DNA from: Methylibium rhizosphaerae
Lineage (GTDB): Bacteria; Pseudomonadota; Gammaproteobacteria; Burkholderiales; Burkholderiaceae_C
Direction: 5' to 3'
Length of the DNA: 47,206 nucleotides
Assembly: GCF_006386545.1 (NCBI RefSeq)
Contig: NZ_SWAR01000042.1
Coordinates: 1-47,206, forward strand
In this document: one piece after another, positions 10,467-19,447 of the stretch
Numbering within the stretch: the first letter of the stretch is position 1
How the letters are laid out: each line of letters starts with the position of its first letter
The notes under the pieces: model-generated
Told to the model about the DNA's origin: nothing
What the model saw: only the letters and a program-made list of their open reading frames with translations
Databases searched by the model: none
Position numbers and translations under genes: made by a program

Positions 10467-11249
10467 ATGAGTTACAGCATCGACCTTTCCGGCCGCGTGG
10501 CCCTGATCACCGGCGCATCGAGCGGCCTGGGCGCGCAGTTTGCCCGCACGCTGGCCAGGTCCGGCGCGGCTGTCGTGCTGGCCGGCCGCCGCGTGGAGCG
10601 CCTGAAGACGCTGCGTTCCGAGATCGAAGGCAACGGCGGCGATGCGCACGTCGTCGGCCTCGACGTGACCGACGTGACCAGCATCCGCTCGGCCGTGGCG
10701 CATGCAGAAACCGAAGTCGGCCCGCTCGACATCCTCATCAACAACTCGGGCGTGAGCACCACGCAGAAGCTGGTGGACGTGAGCGAGGAAGACTACGACT
10801 ACGTGATGGACACCAACACCAAGGGTGCCTTCTTCGTGGCGCAGGAGGTGGGCAAGCGCATGCTGGCGCGTGCCAAGGGCGCTGCGCCCGGCACCTTCAC
10901 CGGCGGGCGCATCGTCAACATCGCGTCGATGGCTGGCCTGCGCGTGCTCGGCCAGATCGGCGTGTACGCGATGAGCAAGGCCGCGGTGGTGCACATGACG
11001 CGCGCAATGGCGCTCGAGTGGGGCCGCTACGGCATCAACGTGAACGCCGTCTGCCCGGGCTACATCGACACCGAGATCAACCACCACCACTGGGAAACCG
11101 AACAGGGCCGCAAGCTGGTCGAGATGCTGCCGCGCCGCCGGCTCGGCCAGCCGAAGGACCTCGATGCGCTGATCGTGATGCTGTGCGCCAACGAGAGCCA
11201 CTTCGTCAACGGCGCGGTGATCCAGGCCGACGACGGTTTCGGCGTGTGA
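10467..11249 (+). CDS. SDR-family oxidoreductase
   Basis: A 260-residue classical short-chain dehydrogenase/reductase. Visible: NAD(P)-binding TGASSGLG near residue 15, NNSGVS (the usual NNAG), the catalytic serine region NIASMAG, and the YAMSK pair of catalytic Tyr and Lys; the end ADDGFGV is typical. GRRVER after strand 2 leans towards NADPH use. The start is ATG 10467 with GCGAGGAG just upstream; the frame is open further but without similarity. Homologues in this order are often annotated as 3-ketoacyl-ACP or hydroxyacyl-CoA reductases. The divergent ETF-QO and shared palindromes hint at acyl-CoA metabolism, but the substrate is not shown. Confidence 0.9.
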   Translation: MSYSIDLSGRVALITGASSGLGAQFARTLARSGAAVVLAGRRVERLKTLRSEIEGNGGDAHVVGLDVTDVTSIRSAVAHAETEVGPLDILINNSGVSTTQKLVDVSEEDYDYVMDTNTKGAFFVAQEVGKRMLARAKGAAPGTFTGGRIVNIASMAGLRVLGQIGVYAMSKAAVVHMTRAMALEWGRYGINVNAVCPGYIDTEINHHHWETEQGRKLVEMLPRRRLGQPKDLDALIVMLCANESHFVNGAVIQADDGFGV

Positions 11250-11256
11250 GCGCAGC

Positions 11257-12348
11257 TCAGCGCAGCACGATGACCTGCAGCGTCGCCTTCATGGCGCGCT
11301 CGTAGAGTTCGTCGGTCGGCACACGGGCGGCCGGGCCTTCGGCGGGCGCCGCCGCGAAGAGGCCAGGCAGTTCGGCCTGAAGCGCCGACACCGGCAGCAG
11401 CCCGCCGCCGGCGGAACTCAGCCCGACCAGCCGGCCGGCGGTGTCGAACACCGGCCCGCCCGGCAGAGCATTCGACGGGAGCTCGATGCCCAGGCGCCGC
11501 TGTCCGCTGGCCGCGTCGAGGTTGCCCAGGAAGCCTGGGCGCAGCCAGGGCCAGGCCGGGGAGGCTTCGTCATGCCCGGTGTAGGCGACGGCATAGCCCG
11601 GTGAGCCGGGAAAGGCGTCACGAGCGACGGCCTTGAGCGCGGGTGCGTCTTCTGCAGCGCCTTGCAGCGTCACCAGCACCAGCGGCAGGCTTCCGAGGCG
11701 CTGCTGCAAGCGGGCCGGCCACGTGCGGCCCGAGCCGTTGCGCAGCCACACCTGCTGCACGCCTTCCATGGCCCAGGCCGGCACCACGGCGCGGCGGCCG
11801 TCGTCCACCAGCACGCCGCTGGCCACCAGCCGGGCCGCTCCGGGCACGGACTCGCCGGCGGGGTACGGCGCGAGCCGGGCCGGTGCGGCCAGCATCGTGC
11901 GGGTCACCTGAGGCGCCGACGAGCCGAGCTGGCTTTCCACTTCGGCGAGCAGGGCGTCCTGGGGCAGGCGTTCGCGGGCCTGCTGCAGCAGGCGCTGGCC
12001 GAACTCGCGCTGGCCGCTCATGTGCAGCAGCCACGCATACAGCGCGGTGCCGACCGACTTGTCGCGATGCGCGCCGGCGGTGTGCGAGGCGAAGGCCAGT
12101 GCGCGGCGGAACTCGCCGTTCTGCAGGTAGCTGCGCACCAGGCCGGCCTCGATGTCGGCCGCGTGTTCGGAATTCGCCGCACGGTCGAAGCCCTGCGCGG
12201 CCTCGACGGCGCGGCCCTGCGAGAGCTGCGTCTCGGCGGTGGCGATCCAGTCGCGCAGTGCCGCCGAGCGTTCGCCGAGCGGCAGGCCCTGGGAGGCCGC
12301 CGTGGCGGTCGCCGCGGCGGCGAGCAGTGTGGCGGCGGTTCGCTTCAC
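11257..12348 (-). CDS. exported TPR plus trypsin-fold pseudoprotease
   Basis: 363 residues. A short hydrophobic N-terminus resembles a signal peptide. Residues about 30-145 look like TPR helices; residues about 165-325 look like the trypsin/HtrA fold, with a SGVLVDDG opening and LPGGPVFDTAGRLVGL near the end. The catalytic positions appear lost: the histidine segment (usually TNAHVVEG) reads VPAWAMEG, with Trp192, and the nucleophile segment (usually GNSGGP) reads ALPGGP, with Pro296. So probably a pseudoprotease acting as a binding module. The start is GTG 12348, overlapping the stop of the upstream 5'-nucleotidase by four bases, so the two are translationally coupled. Specific function unknown. 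Confidence 0.75.
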   Translation of the reverse strand: MKRTAATLLAAAATATAASQGLPLGERSAALRDWIATAETQLSQGRAVEAAQGFDRAANSEHAADIEAGLVRSYLQNGEFRRALAFASHTAGAHRDKSVGTALYAWLLHMSGQREFGQRLLQQARERLPQDALLAEVESQLGSSAPQVTRTMLAAPARLAPYPAGESVPGAARLVASGVLVDDGRRAVVPAWAMEGVQQVWLRNGSGRTWPARLQQRLGSLPLVLVTLQGAAEDAPALKAVARDAFPGSPGYAVAYTGHDEASPAWPWLRPGFLGNLDAASGQRRLGIELPSNALPGGPVFDTAGRLVGLSSAGGGLLPVSALQAELPGLFAAAPAEGPAARVPTDELYERAMKATLQVIVLR

Positions 12349-14351
12349 GGCAGGCGCGTGATGCGCGGCTTGCCCAGCGCCGGCGCGTTGGGGTCGTAGG
12401 CCGGGAAGCCGGGCCGCTTGAAGCCGGCCAGGTAGGCGGTGAGCGCATCGATGTCCTGCGCGCCGCCCAGCGGGTTGGTGCCGCCTTGGAGCACCTTGAA
12501 GCCGTCGCCGCCGGTGGCAAGGAAGTTGTTCACCGTGACCCGGTAGGTCCTGGCCGGCTGCAGCACCGTGCCCAGCGTGTCGACGATCTGGTCGACCACC
12601 GCGCCGTTGGTGTTGACCAGGCGTACGTCGGTGATGCGCGCATCGCAGCCCTTGGTGGCGTCCCAGGTGTACTTGAATCCGGCCGAAGGGATCAGGATCC
12701 GCGTGTTGCCCTGTTCGCGGCAGCCGGCGAACTGCTGCTCGAGCAGGTGCTTGAGGTCCTGCGCGGTGAGGGTGAGCGTCACCAGGCTGTTGCCGAAGGG
12801 CTGGGCGGTGAAGGCCTCGCCGTAGGTGATGTTGCCGTCGCCTTCACCGGCCGGGCTGGACGGGAAGGTGAAGCCGGGGTTGCGGACACCGCCCGGGTTC
12901 ATGAAGGCGATCACCGCCCCGCCGAAGCTCGAAGGCGCGGTGGCTGCCAGCTGCGCATCGGCGATCAGCTCGCCGGCAGGCATGTTGCCGGCGGCGTCGG
13001 CCGAGTTGGGCAGCGCCGTGGTGATGGAGCCGATCACCTGGTTGGCGATCGGCGACACCAGGGTGTTGTAGTTGTCGACCAGGTTGCGCACCGACGGGTC
13101 GGCGGCGATGGCGGTGTTGATCTCGGGGTCGGTGCGGTCGACCAGGCGGTTGGTGGCATTCACCGCCACGATGTCGCGGCGCTTCGGATCGATGGTCACG
13201 TCGATGTCGGTGAGCACGCGGCCGAAGGCGCTGGCGCTGGTCACCGGAATGAGACGGCCGCGGGCGTTGGGCAGGCCGGTGGGCCGCGGCGTGCTGGTCA
13301 CCACGCCGTTCACCGACTTCACGTCCAGCGTGCCGGCCGAGCAGTTGTAGGCGGCATGGGTATGGCCGCTGACGACCAGGTCCACCTCGTCGTGCAGCCG
13401 CGAAACCATCTTGGCGATGTCGGAGTTGGCGAGGTTGCCGTCGCAGCCGTTGATGTCCGACAGCCCGGCGGACTGGAAGCCGCCCTGGTGCACCAGCACC
13501 ACGATGGCTTCGACGCCCTGGCGCTTCAGCCGGGGCACCAGCGCATTCACCGTGTCGGCCTCGTCGCGGAACTCGAGGCCGGCCACGCCGGTGGGCGTGA
13601 CGATGTTGGGCGTGGCCTTGAGCGTCATGCCGATGAAGGCGATCTTGACGCCCTTGAACGACTTGATGCCATAGGGCTTGAGCAGCGGCCGGCCGGTGGC
13701 GGTGGAAACGACGTTGGCCGACAGCCACTTGAACTTCGCGCCTTCGAACGGCACCGGGGTGCCGACCAATGCCCCCTTGCAGCTGTTGGGGTCCACCGCG
13801 CCGCTGGTGATCTTGCAGCCGCCGTTCTGCAGCCGCAGCAGCTCGGCCGAGCCTTTGTCGAACTCGTGGTTGCCCACCGCGTTGAAGTCGAGGCCGATGC
13901 GGTTGAGCGTCTCGACCGAGGGCTCGTCGAAGAACAGCGCCGAGACGAGCGGCGAGGCGCCGATGAAGTCGCCCGCGCCGACCACCACGTTGTGGCGGTT
14001 CTGGCGCTTGAGCCGCGCCACGTAGGCGGCCAGGTAGTCGGCGCCGCCGACTGCCGGGCGCTGGGCGGCCGCGATGGAAGTGTTCTGGCCGAAGGTGCCG
14101 GGAGACTGCAGGTTCCCGTGGTAGTCGTTGAAGCCGATGATCTTCACGGTGAAGGGCTTCTTGTGGGGATCCCACCAGCCCCAGCCATGGCCGTGGCGAG
14201 CATCGGCCGCGGCTTCGGCATCGGGCAGTTCCCATCCTTCAGGGTCGGCTTGCTGCCAGCGGCCGTTGTCGGCCGAGGGCGGCGTGGCGCAGGCCAGCGT
14301 GGTGAGCGACAGCGCCAGCACACCGGCCAGCAGCGAACGTTGTTGCTTCAT
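12345..14351 (-). CDS. bifunctional UDP-sugar hydrolase/5'-nucleotidase family protein
   Basis: A 668-residue secreted metallophosphoesterase of the UshA/5'-nucleotidase family. Order: signal sequence (hydrophobic run ending near LACA; lipid anchoring possible but the lipobox is poor), metallophosphatase domain with FNDYHGN, GAGDFIG, VGNHEFD and SGHTHAAY metal ligands, then the 5'-nucleotidase C-terminal domain (MNPGGVR, NNFLATGGDGF). It should release phosphate or nucleosides from extracellular nucleotides in the periplasm. I chose ATG 14351 because it opens the signal peptide; the frame runs further upstream without meaning. It overlaps the next gene by four bases. Confidence 0.92.
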   Translation of the reverse strand: MKQQRSLLAGVLALSLTTLACATPPSADNGRWQQADPEGWELPDAEAAADARHGHGWGWWDPHKKPFTVKIIGFNDYHGNLQSPGTFGQNTSIAAAQRPAVGGADYLAAYVARLKRQNRHNVVVGAGDFIGASPLVSALFFDEPSVETLNRIGLDFNAVGNHEFDKGSAELLRLQNGGCKITSGAVDPNSCKGALVGTPVPFEGAKFKWLSANVVSTATGRPLLKPYGIKSFKGVKIAFIGMTLKATPNIVTPTGVAGLEFRDEADTVNALVPRLKRQGVEAIVVLVHQGGFQSAGLSDINGCDGNLANSDIAKMVSRLHDEVDLVVSGHTHAAYNCSAGTLDVKSVNGVVTSTPRPTGLPNARGRLIPVTSASAFGRVLTDIDVTIDPKRRDIVAVNATNRLVDRTDPEINTAIAADPSVRNLVDNYNTLVSPIANQVIGSITTALPNSADAAGNMPAGELIADAQLAATAPSSFGGAVIAFMNPGGVRNPGFTFPSSPAGEGDGNITYGEAFTAQPFGNSLVTLTLTAQDLKHLLEQQFAGCREQGNTRILIPSAGFKYTWDATKGCDARITDVRLVNTNGAVVDQIVDTLGTVLQPARTYRVTVNNFLATGGDGFKVLQGGTNPLGGAQDIDALTAYLAGFKRPGFPAYDPNAPALGKPRITRLP

Positions 14352-14439
14352 CGTGTGTCTCCCGTGGGCGCTCGAACGAGCGCGAACGGCCGCGACGTTG
14401 GCACGCGGCCGCGACAGCCGTGTGACGGCCGGGGGCTGT

Positions 14440-14447
14440 GCTAGGGT
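14440..14447 (+). promoter_or_regulatory. possible extended -10 ahead of a 43-residue ORF
   Basis: GCTAGGGT preceded by TG (TGCTAGGGT) resembles an extended -10 hexamer, TAGGGT. The predicted start of transcription would be only a few bases before the ATG at 14457. Weak, based on pattern alone. Confidence 0.3.
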
Positions 14448-14456
14448 GCGCCCCCG

Positions 14457-14588
14457 ATGACAACGCCGCGCACGGACGTCCTCCATCAGCAATTCGCGGG
14501 CCAGAGCCTGCGCCGGGCGGCGCTCGGCGCCCTGGCCGCCGCCTGCTTCGTCGGTGGCATCCTCCTGTCCATGCGCGCCCATCGGTGA
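14457..14588 (+). CDS. small putative membrane protein (43 aa)
   Basis: Short frame ATG 14457 to TGA 14588 between the divergent nucleotidase gene and yceH. It encodes a polar N-terminus (about 18 residues, ending SLRR), one predicted membrane helix rich in Ala/Gly/Leu (about residues 21-38), and a basic end RAHR. Charge on both sides makes topology unclear. No recognisable family. Placed 32 bp before yceH, so it could be the first gene of that operon. Existence is plausible rather than proven. Confidence 0.4.
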   Translation: MTTPRTDVLHQQFAGQSLRRAALGALAAACFVGGILLSMRAHR

Positions 14589-14620
14589 CGCCCACACCCA
14601 CCCCGACAACGACACACACC

Positions 14621-15280
14621 ATGAGAAGCCTGACTCCGCTCGAAGCCCGCGTGGTTTCGGTGCTGTTCGAGAAGCAGCACACCGTGCCCGACTCCTATCC
14701 GCTGTCGCTCAATACGCTGGTGCTGGGCGTGAACCAGAAGACCGCCCGCGACCCGGTGATGAACGTGAGCGAGCCCGAAGTGCTGGGCGCGCTCGACGAG
14801 CTGCGGGCCTTGAGCCTGGTGGTCGAGGTGAGCGGCAGCCGGGTGGCGCGCTATGAGCACAACATGCAGCGGGTGGTGGGCGTGCCCAGCCAGTCGGCGG
14901 CGCTGCTGTCGGTGCTGATGCTGCGCGGCCCGCAGACGGCGGCCGAGCTGCGGCAGAACAGCGAGCGGCTGCACCGCTTTGCCGACATCTCGTCGGTGGA
15001 GGCCTTCCTGAACGAGCTGGCCGAGGACTCGCCGCCCAAGGTGGTGAAGCTGCCGCGTGCGCCGGGTGTGCGCGAGGCGCGCTGGGCGCACCTGCTGTGC
15101 GGTGAGGTGGACGTGCCTGCCGAGTCGGCAGCCGGTGCCGATGCGCCCGTGGCGCCGTCGGAGCTGGCGGCGCTGCGCCGCGAGCAGCAGCGACTGGGCG
15201 ACGAGGTGGCGCGCCTGGCCGCGCTGGTGGATCGGCTGTATGCCGAACTCGGCGTGGCCAGGCCCGAGGGCGAAGCATGA
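14621..15280 (+). CDS. YceH family protein (DUF480)
   Basis: 219 residues starting at ATG 14621. The N-terminal half is the two-winged-helix YceH/DUF480 fold, recognisable from [40 protein letters not shown] and [19 protein letters not shown]-terminal stretch from about residue 180 ([20 protein letters not shown]) is predicted coiled coil. The molecular role of the family is not established. It overlaps the downstream cysteine-synthase-like gene by four bases (ATGA), so the two are coupled. Confidence 0.9.
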   Translation: MRSLTPLEARVVSVLFEKQHTVPDSYPLSLNTLVLGVNQKTARDPVMNVSEPEVLGALDELRALSLVVEVSGSRVARYEHNMQRVVGVPSQSAALLSVLMLRGPQTAAELRQNSERLHRFADISSVEAFLNELAEDSPPKVVKLPRAPGVREARWAHLLCGEVDVPAESAAGADAPVAPSELAALRREQQRLGDEVARLAALVDRLYAELGVARPEGEA

Positions 15281-16407
15281 AGCCGGACAAGCCGGCTCCC
15301 GCCAGCCACCGCGCCTGGGTGCGCGAGGCGGTGCGCCGCATCGACGCCGACTTCCAGCGCTCCAGCGACACGCACCTGATCCCGGTCGCGCTGCCCGGCT
15401 TTGCCGGCATCTCGCTGTACCTGAAGGACGAGTCCAGCCACCCCACTGGCAGCCTGAAGCACCGCCTGGCGCGGTCGCTCTTCCTGCATGCGCTGTGCAA
15501 CGGCTGGCTGCACGAGCACAGCACGGTGGTCGAGGCGTCGAGCGGCTCCACCGCCATTTCGGAAGCGTATTTCTCGCGGCTGCTGGGGCTGGCCTTCGTG
15601 GCGGTGATGCCGCGTTCCACCTCGGCCGAGAAGATCGCCGCCATCGAATTCCAGGGCGGGCGCTGCCACCTGGTGGACGACCCGACGACGATCTATGCCG
15701 AATCGCAGCGGCTGGCCGACGAACTGGGCGGCCACTACATGGACCAGTTCACCTACGCCGAGCGGGCGACCGACTGGCGCGCCAACAACAACATCGCCGA
15801 ATCCATCTTTGCGCAGATGCGGCTGGAGCCGTTTCCGGTGCCGGCCTGGCTGGTGTCGAGCGCGGGCACCGGGGGCACGCTCGCCACGCTCGGCCGCTAC
15901 GTGCGCTACTGCCGGCACGAAACCCTGGTGTGCGGCGCCGACGCCGAGCGCTCGGTGTTCTTCGACCACTACCTGGCCCGCGACGCCGGGCTGCGCATCG
16001 AGCAGGGCTCGCGCATCGAAGGCATCGGTCGCCCGCGGGTCGAGGCGTCCTTCATTCCCGACGTGCTCGATGCGATGGTGAAGGTGCCCGACCTGTGGTC
16101 GCTGGGCGCCATGCATGCCCTGAGCCGGCGCCTCGGCCGCCCGGTCGGCGGCTCCACCGGCACCAACCTGGTGGCGGCGCTCGCCTGTGCACGGCAGATG
16201 CGCGAGCGCGCCGAGTCCGGCGCCATCGTGGCCCTGCTGTGCGACGGCGGGCAGCGATACAGCCGTACCTATCACGATGCCGCATGGCTGCAGGCGCAGG
16301 GCCTGGCCTGCGAGCATGAAGCTGCCGCGGTCGATGCGTGGCTCTCCCACGGCCAGGTGCCGGCAGCCCTGCTGGCCGCCTGGCGGCTGGCGGGCGACCT
16401 TTCCTAG
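15277..16407 (+). CDS. PLP-dependent cysteine synthase-fold enzyme
   Basis: 376-residue fold-type-II PLP enzyme of the CysK/Cds1 superfamily. Lys61 in HPTGSLKHR is the expected Schiff-base lysine; [11 protein letters not shown] follows the usual asparagine loop position, SSAGTGGT is the phosphate-binding glycine loop and GSTGTN the C-terminal serine/threonine site. The extended C-terminal region and the changed first loop set it apart from O-acetylserine sulfhydrylases and bring it closer to the L-cysteine desulfhydrase Cds1 group, which releases H2S, pyruvate and ammonia. That reaction is an inference. Coupled to yceH by an ATGA overlap. Confidence 0.85.
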   Translation: MKPDKPAPASHRAWVREAVRRIDADFQRSSDTHLIPVALPGFAGISLYLKDESSHPTGSLKHRLARSLFLHALCNGWLHEHSTVVEASSGSTAISEAYFSRLLGLAFVAVMPRSTSAEKIAAIEFQGGRCHLVDDPTTIYAESQRLADELGGHYMDQFTYAERATDWRANNNIAESIFAQMRLEPFPVPAWLVSSAGTGGTLATLGRYVRYCRHETLVCGADAERSVFFDHYLARDAGLRIEQGSRIEGIGRPRVEASFIPDVLDAMVKVPDLWSLGAMHALSRRLGRPVGGSTGTNLVAALACARQMRERAESGAIVALLCDGGQRYSRTYHDAAWLQAQGLACEHEAAAVDAWLSHGQVPAALLAAWRLAGDLS

Positions 16408-16459
16408 GGCCTGTTAACGCTATTTGGAGCCTCACGCTTGGATCCCTGGGGGCGCAGGC

Positions 16460-17467
16460 CTAGTCCGCCTGCACCGGCCGCAGGGCCTCGAAGAACTGCC
16501 GCGTCGCGGCACTCCAGGAAAACTGCTCGGCATGCCGCCGCACCGCGTCGCGCGGCAGCTGCAGCGCCCGCATGCAGGCTGCGCCCAGGTCGCGGTCCAG
16601 CACGCCACCGCCCGACCGGCCCACCACGTCGATCGGCCCCGGCACCGGAAAGGCCGCCACCGGCGTGCCGCAGGCCATGGACTCGACCATCACCAGGCCG
16701 AAGGTGTCGGTGACGCTGGGGAAGACCATCACGTCGGCCGAGCGGTACAGGCGCGCGAGCTCGGCGCCGTCGAGCACGCCGAACCAGCGCACCCCGGGGT
16801 AGCGGGCTTCGAGCCGCACGCGCTCGGGGCCTTCGCCGGCCACCCACTTCTCGCCGGGCAGGTCGAGCTTCAGGAAGGCGTCGACCTGCTTTTCGACCGC
16901 CAGCCGGCCGACGTACAGGAACACCGGTTCGCCGTTCCGGCGCGGCAGGCGTTCGCCATCGGCGCGGAACATCGCCAGGTCGACGCCGCGCGACCACAGC
17001 CGAGCGCGTTCGAAGCCGCGGGCCTTCAGGTCGTCGACGATGGCCGGCGTGGGTGCCAGCGTCGCGGCGGCCGCATTGTGAAAGCGGCGCAGCAGTGCAT
17101 AGCTCCAGCTCACCGGCAGGCGGAAACGGGCATGCACGTACTCGGGAAAGCGGCTGTGGTAGGCGGTGGTGAATTGCCAGCCGCGGCGCATCGCGATGCG
17201 CCGCACGCCCCAGCCGAGCGGGCCTTCGGTGGCGATGTGCAGGCGGTCCGGTGCAATGGCATCGATGCGGCGCTCCAGCTCGCGGCGGGTGGTGAGCGCG
17301 AGGTGGATCTCCGGGTAGGTGGGGCAGGGCATCGAGCGAAAGCCCTGCGGCGAGAGCACCTCCACCGCATGGCCGGCGGCTTCGAGCTCGCGGCGCGTCA
17401 TCTTCAGTGTTCGCACGACACCGTTGACCTGCGGCTCCCAGGCGTCGGTCACGATGAGGATCTTCAT
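16460..17467 (-). CDS. glycosyltransferase family 4 (MgtA/GtrA-like)
   Basis: 335-residue GT-B fold transferase. N-terminal Rossmann domain opens MKILIVTDAWEPQVNGVVRT, typical of GT4 enzymes making glycolipids such as glucuronosyl- or mannosyl-diacylglycerol. The C-terminal domain has YVGRLAVEKQ and the E-x7-E-like segment FPSVTDTFGLVMVE, followed by SMACGTPV. It is cytoplasmic or peripheral at the inner membrane. Its ATG overlaps the stop of the LplT-like gene by four bases (ATGA); a lysophospholipid transporter beside a lipid glycosyltransferase suggests membrane-lipid remodelling, possibly under phosphate limitation (inference). Confidence 0.87.
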   Translation of the reverse strand: MKILIVTDAWEPQVNGVVRTLKMTRRELEAAGHAVEVLSPQGFRSMPCPTYPEIHLALTTRRELERRIDAIAPDRLHIATEGPLGWGVRRIAMRRGWQFTTAYHSRFPEYVHARFRLPVSWSYALLRRFHNAAAATLAPTPAIVDDLKARGFERARLWSRGVDLAMFRADGERLPRRNGEPVFLYVGRLAVEKQVDAFLKLDLPGEKWVAGEGPERVRLEARYPGVRWFGVLDGAELARLYRSADVMVFPSVTDTFGLVMVESMACGTPVAAFPVPGPIDVVGRSGGGVLDRDLGAACMRALQLPRDAVRRHAEQFSWSAATRQFFEALRPVQAD

Positions 17468-18687
17468 GCATTCTCCTGCTGCGCCTTGGCGGCTTCGAAA
17501 CGATGGGGGCGCCGGGTCCGGTGGTGGGCCGACGCGATGACGGCCATGGCCGCGGCCACGGCGAGGCCGAAGCTCCACACCAGCAGCACCAACGGCACAT
17601 CGGCCGCCAGCAGCGCTGCATACAGGCCGAGCATCAGCAGCACGCTCAGGTTCTCGTTGAAGTTCTGCACCGCGATCGAGCGGCCGGCGCTCAGCAGCGC
17701 ATGGCCGCGGTGCTGCAGCAGCGCGTTCATCGGCACCACGAAGAAGCCGGCGCAGCCGCCCACCAGGACCAGCAGCGGCCAGGTGCTGTGCACGCTGCTG
17801 AGCGCGGTGATGCCGGGCACCAGCAGCCCCATCGCCACGCCCAGCGGCAGCACGGCGGGCGCCTGGCGCAGCGGCACCGTGCGGCCGGCCAGCCAGGCGC
17901 CCGCGGTGATGCCTACCGCGGTGACGCCCTGCAGGTAGGCCGCCTCCTCGAGCGGCAGCGCCAGCTCTTCGGTGGCCCAGCGCAGCACCACGAACTGCAG
18001 GGTCGCCCCCACGCCCCAGAAGAGCGTGGTGACGGCCAGCGAGGTGCGGCCGGGCGCATCGCGCCACAGCGCGAGGTTGTCGCGCCAGAAGTGGCGCAGC
18101 AGCGGCCCGACGGCATAGCTTGCGCGGGCGTAACGCGCGCCGCTATCGGGAATGCGGGTGTTGAGTCCGGCGGCCAGTGCATACAGCGCGAGCACGCCCA
18201 GCAGGGCCGGCAGCAGGCCGGCGGTGCTGCCGGCCACCGGACCGACGAGCACACCGCCCAGCACGATGCCCAGCACGATGGAGCACACCGTGCTCACCTC
18301 GATCCAGCCGTTGGCGGCCACCAGCTGGCGCGGTGTCACCAGCTCGGTGACCAGCCCGTACTTGGCAGGCGAGTAGATGGCCGCGCCGGTGCCGACGATC
18401 GCGAACGCCGCCAGCGGCTGCAGTCCTGCGATCAGCAGCAGCGCCCCGCCGGCCTTGATGCCGTTGGCCACCAGCATGACGCGTCCCTTGCGCCAGCCGT
18501 CGGCCAGCGGTCCGGCCAGCGGTGCCAGCACCACGTAGGCGATGGTGAAGAAGAGCTTGAGCAGCGGCACCCACCACGCGGGGGCGGCCAGTTCATGCAG
18601 GCGGGCGATGGTGACGATGAGCAGCGCGTTGTCGGCGAGGCCCGAGACGAACTGCGCAGCGATGAGGAAGTAGAAGCCGCGGGTCAA
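17464..18687 (-). CDS. lplT: lysophospholipid transporter LplT (MFS)
   Basis: A 407-residue major-facilitator protein with about 12 membrane helices. The N-terminal GFYFLIAAQFVSGLADNALL and the segment GAAIYSPAKYGLVTELV are characteristic of LplT, which flips lysophospholipids across the inner membrane for reacylation. Usually partnered with acyltransferase/acyl-ACP synthetase Aas; here the partner is a glycosyltransferase instead. The start codon appears to be TTG at 18687 with GCGAGG upstream, as no in-frame ATG fits. Four-base overlap with the glycosyltransferase. Confidence 0.88.
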   Translation of the reverse strand: MTRGFYFLIAAQFVSGLADNALLIVTIARLHELAAPAWWVPLLKLFFTIAYVVLAPLAGPLADGWRKGRVMLVANGIKAGGALLLIAGLQPLAAFAIVGTGAAIYSPAKYGLVTELVTPRQLVAANGWIEVSTVCSIVLGIVLGGVLVGPVAGSTAGLLPALLGVLALYALAAGLNTRIPDSGARYARASYAVGPLLRHFWRDNLALWRDAPGRTSLAVTTLFWGVGATLQFVVLRWATEELALPLEEAAYLQGVTAVGITAGAWLAGRTVPLRQAPAVLPLGVAMGLLVPGITALSSVHSTWPLLVLVGGCAGFFVVPMNALLQHRGHALLSAGRSIAVQNFNENLSVLLMLGLYAALLAADVPLVLLVWSFGLAVAAAMAVIASAHHRTRRPHRFEAAKAQQENA

Positions 18688-18790
18688 GTGGCATGCCTCG
18701 CATGCGGCCGGGGAGTCGGCGCCCGCGATTCAATGACACGCAGGTTGAAGGCTTGTGACAGGACGTGGCGGTCGTCGCGAAAATCGCGCT

Positions 18791-19357
18791 TCAGCCGGCC
18801 ACGAGCTTCTGTACCAGCTCCGGCGTGGTGGCCGCGCCGTACTTGCGCAGCAGCCGGGCCCGGTAGATGTCCACCGTGCGGTGGCTCACGCCCAGCACCT
18901 GGCCGATCTGCTTGCTGGTGCGCCCCTCGATGAGCAGGGCGGCCACCTCGCGCTCGCGGCCGGTGAGCCCGGCGCGGGCAGGCGTGGTGAGCGGCCTGCG
19001 GGAGGAGAGGTCCTCGAAGCTCCAGATGCCGGCGTCGTGTGGCGACTCCGGGTTGAGCGCGCGGCCGGTCACATGGCACCAGAACAGCTCGCCGGTGGGG
19101 TCGAAGGGCGAGCGCTTCATGATGCGGTCGTCGGCATACCGGCCGTCGCGGTTGAGCTGCAGCACGATACGCTTGCCGGTGCGCTCGAACTCGTCGGCGC
19201 TCGGGTAGAGCACCTGGAACGACTGGCCCACGAGCAGCTCGCGGTGGGTGCGGAACATGTCGGCCACGGCCAGGTTGCAGTCCACGATGGCACGCTGCCG
19301 CGAGATCACCAGGCCCACTGGGGCGAGCTCGAAGGCGATCCGGTAGTCGGTTTCCAT
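18791..19357 (-). CDS. PAS-LuxR transcriptional regulator
   Basis: 188 residues: an N-terminal PAS sensory domain (about residues 5-115; FELAPVGLVISRQRAIVDCN) and a C-terminal LuxR/NarL-type helix-turn-helix (about 125-185; LTGREREVAALLIEGRTSKQ, then GVSHRTVDIYRARLL). There is no receiver domain, so it probably senses a small ligand or redox state directly. Divergent from the CoA-transferase operon with a 20-bp palindrome between them, the usual arrangement for a local regulator. Homologous pairs are frequent in Burkholderiales (from memory). Confidence 0.9.
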   Translation of the reverse strand: METDYRIAFELAPVGLVISRQRAIVDCNLAVADMFRTHRELLVGQSFQVLYPSADEFERTGKRIVLQLNRDGRYADDRIMKRSPFDPTGELFWCHVTGRALNPESPHDAGIWSFEDLSSRRPLTTPARAGLTGREREVAALLIEGRTSKQIGQVLGVSHRTVDIYRARLLRKYGAATTPELVQKLVAG

Positions 19358-19379
19358 GCAGGGGTTTCCTTAGGCGATT

Positions 19380-19399
19380 CTACGTATCGGCATACGTAG
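19380..19399. promoter_or_regulatory. 20-bp palindrome, likely PAS-LuxR operator
   Basis: Perfect inverted repeat CTACGTAT-CGGC-ATACGTAG midway between the PAS-LuxR gene and the CoA-transferase operon. Each arm contains the self-complementary TACGTA. NarL/LuxR-type domains bind inverted heptamers as dimers, so this fits an operator that controls one or both divergent genes. Confidence 0.7.
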
Positions 19400-19447
19400 T
19401 ACGCTGCGGCCCCAGGTTCCACCATCGACATCGAAGGAGACGTCGCC

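Noticed and set aside
16408-16459. GGGCCTGTTAACGCTATTT between convergent genes looked like an insertion-sequence end
   Set aside because: No matching inverted end, target duplication or transposase gene is present; too short to support a mobile element.
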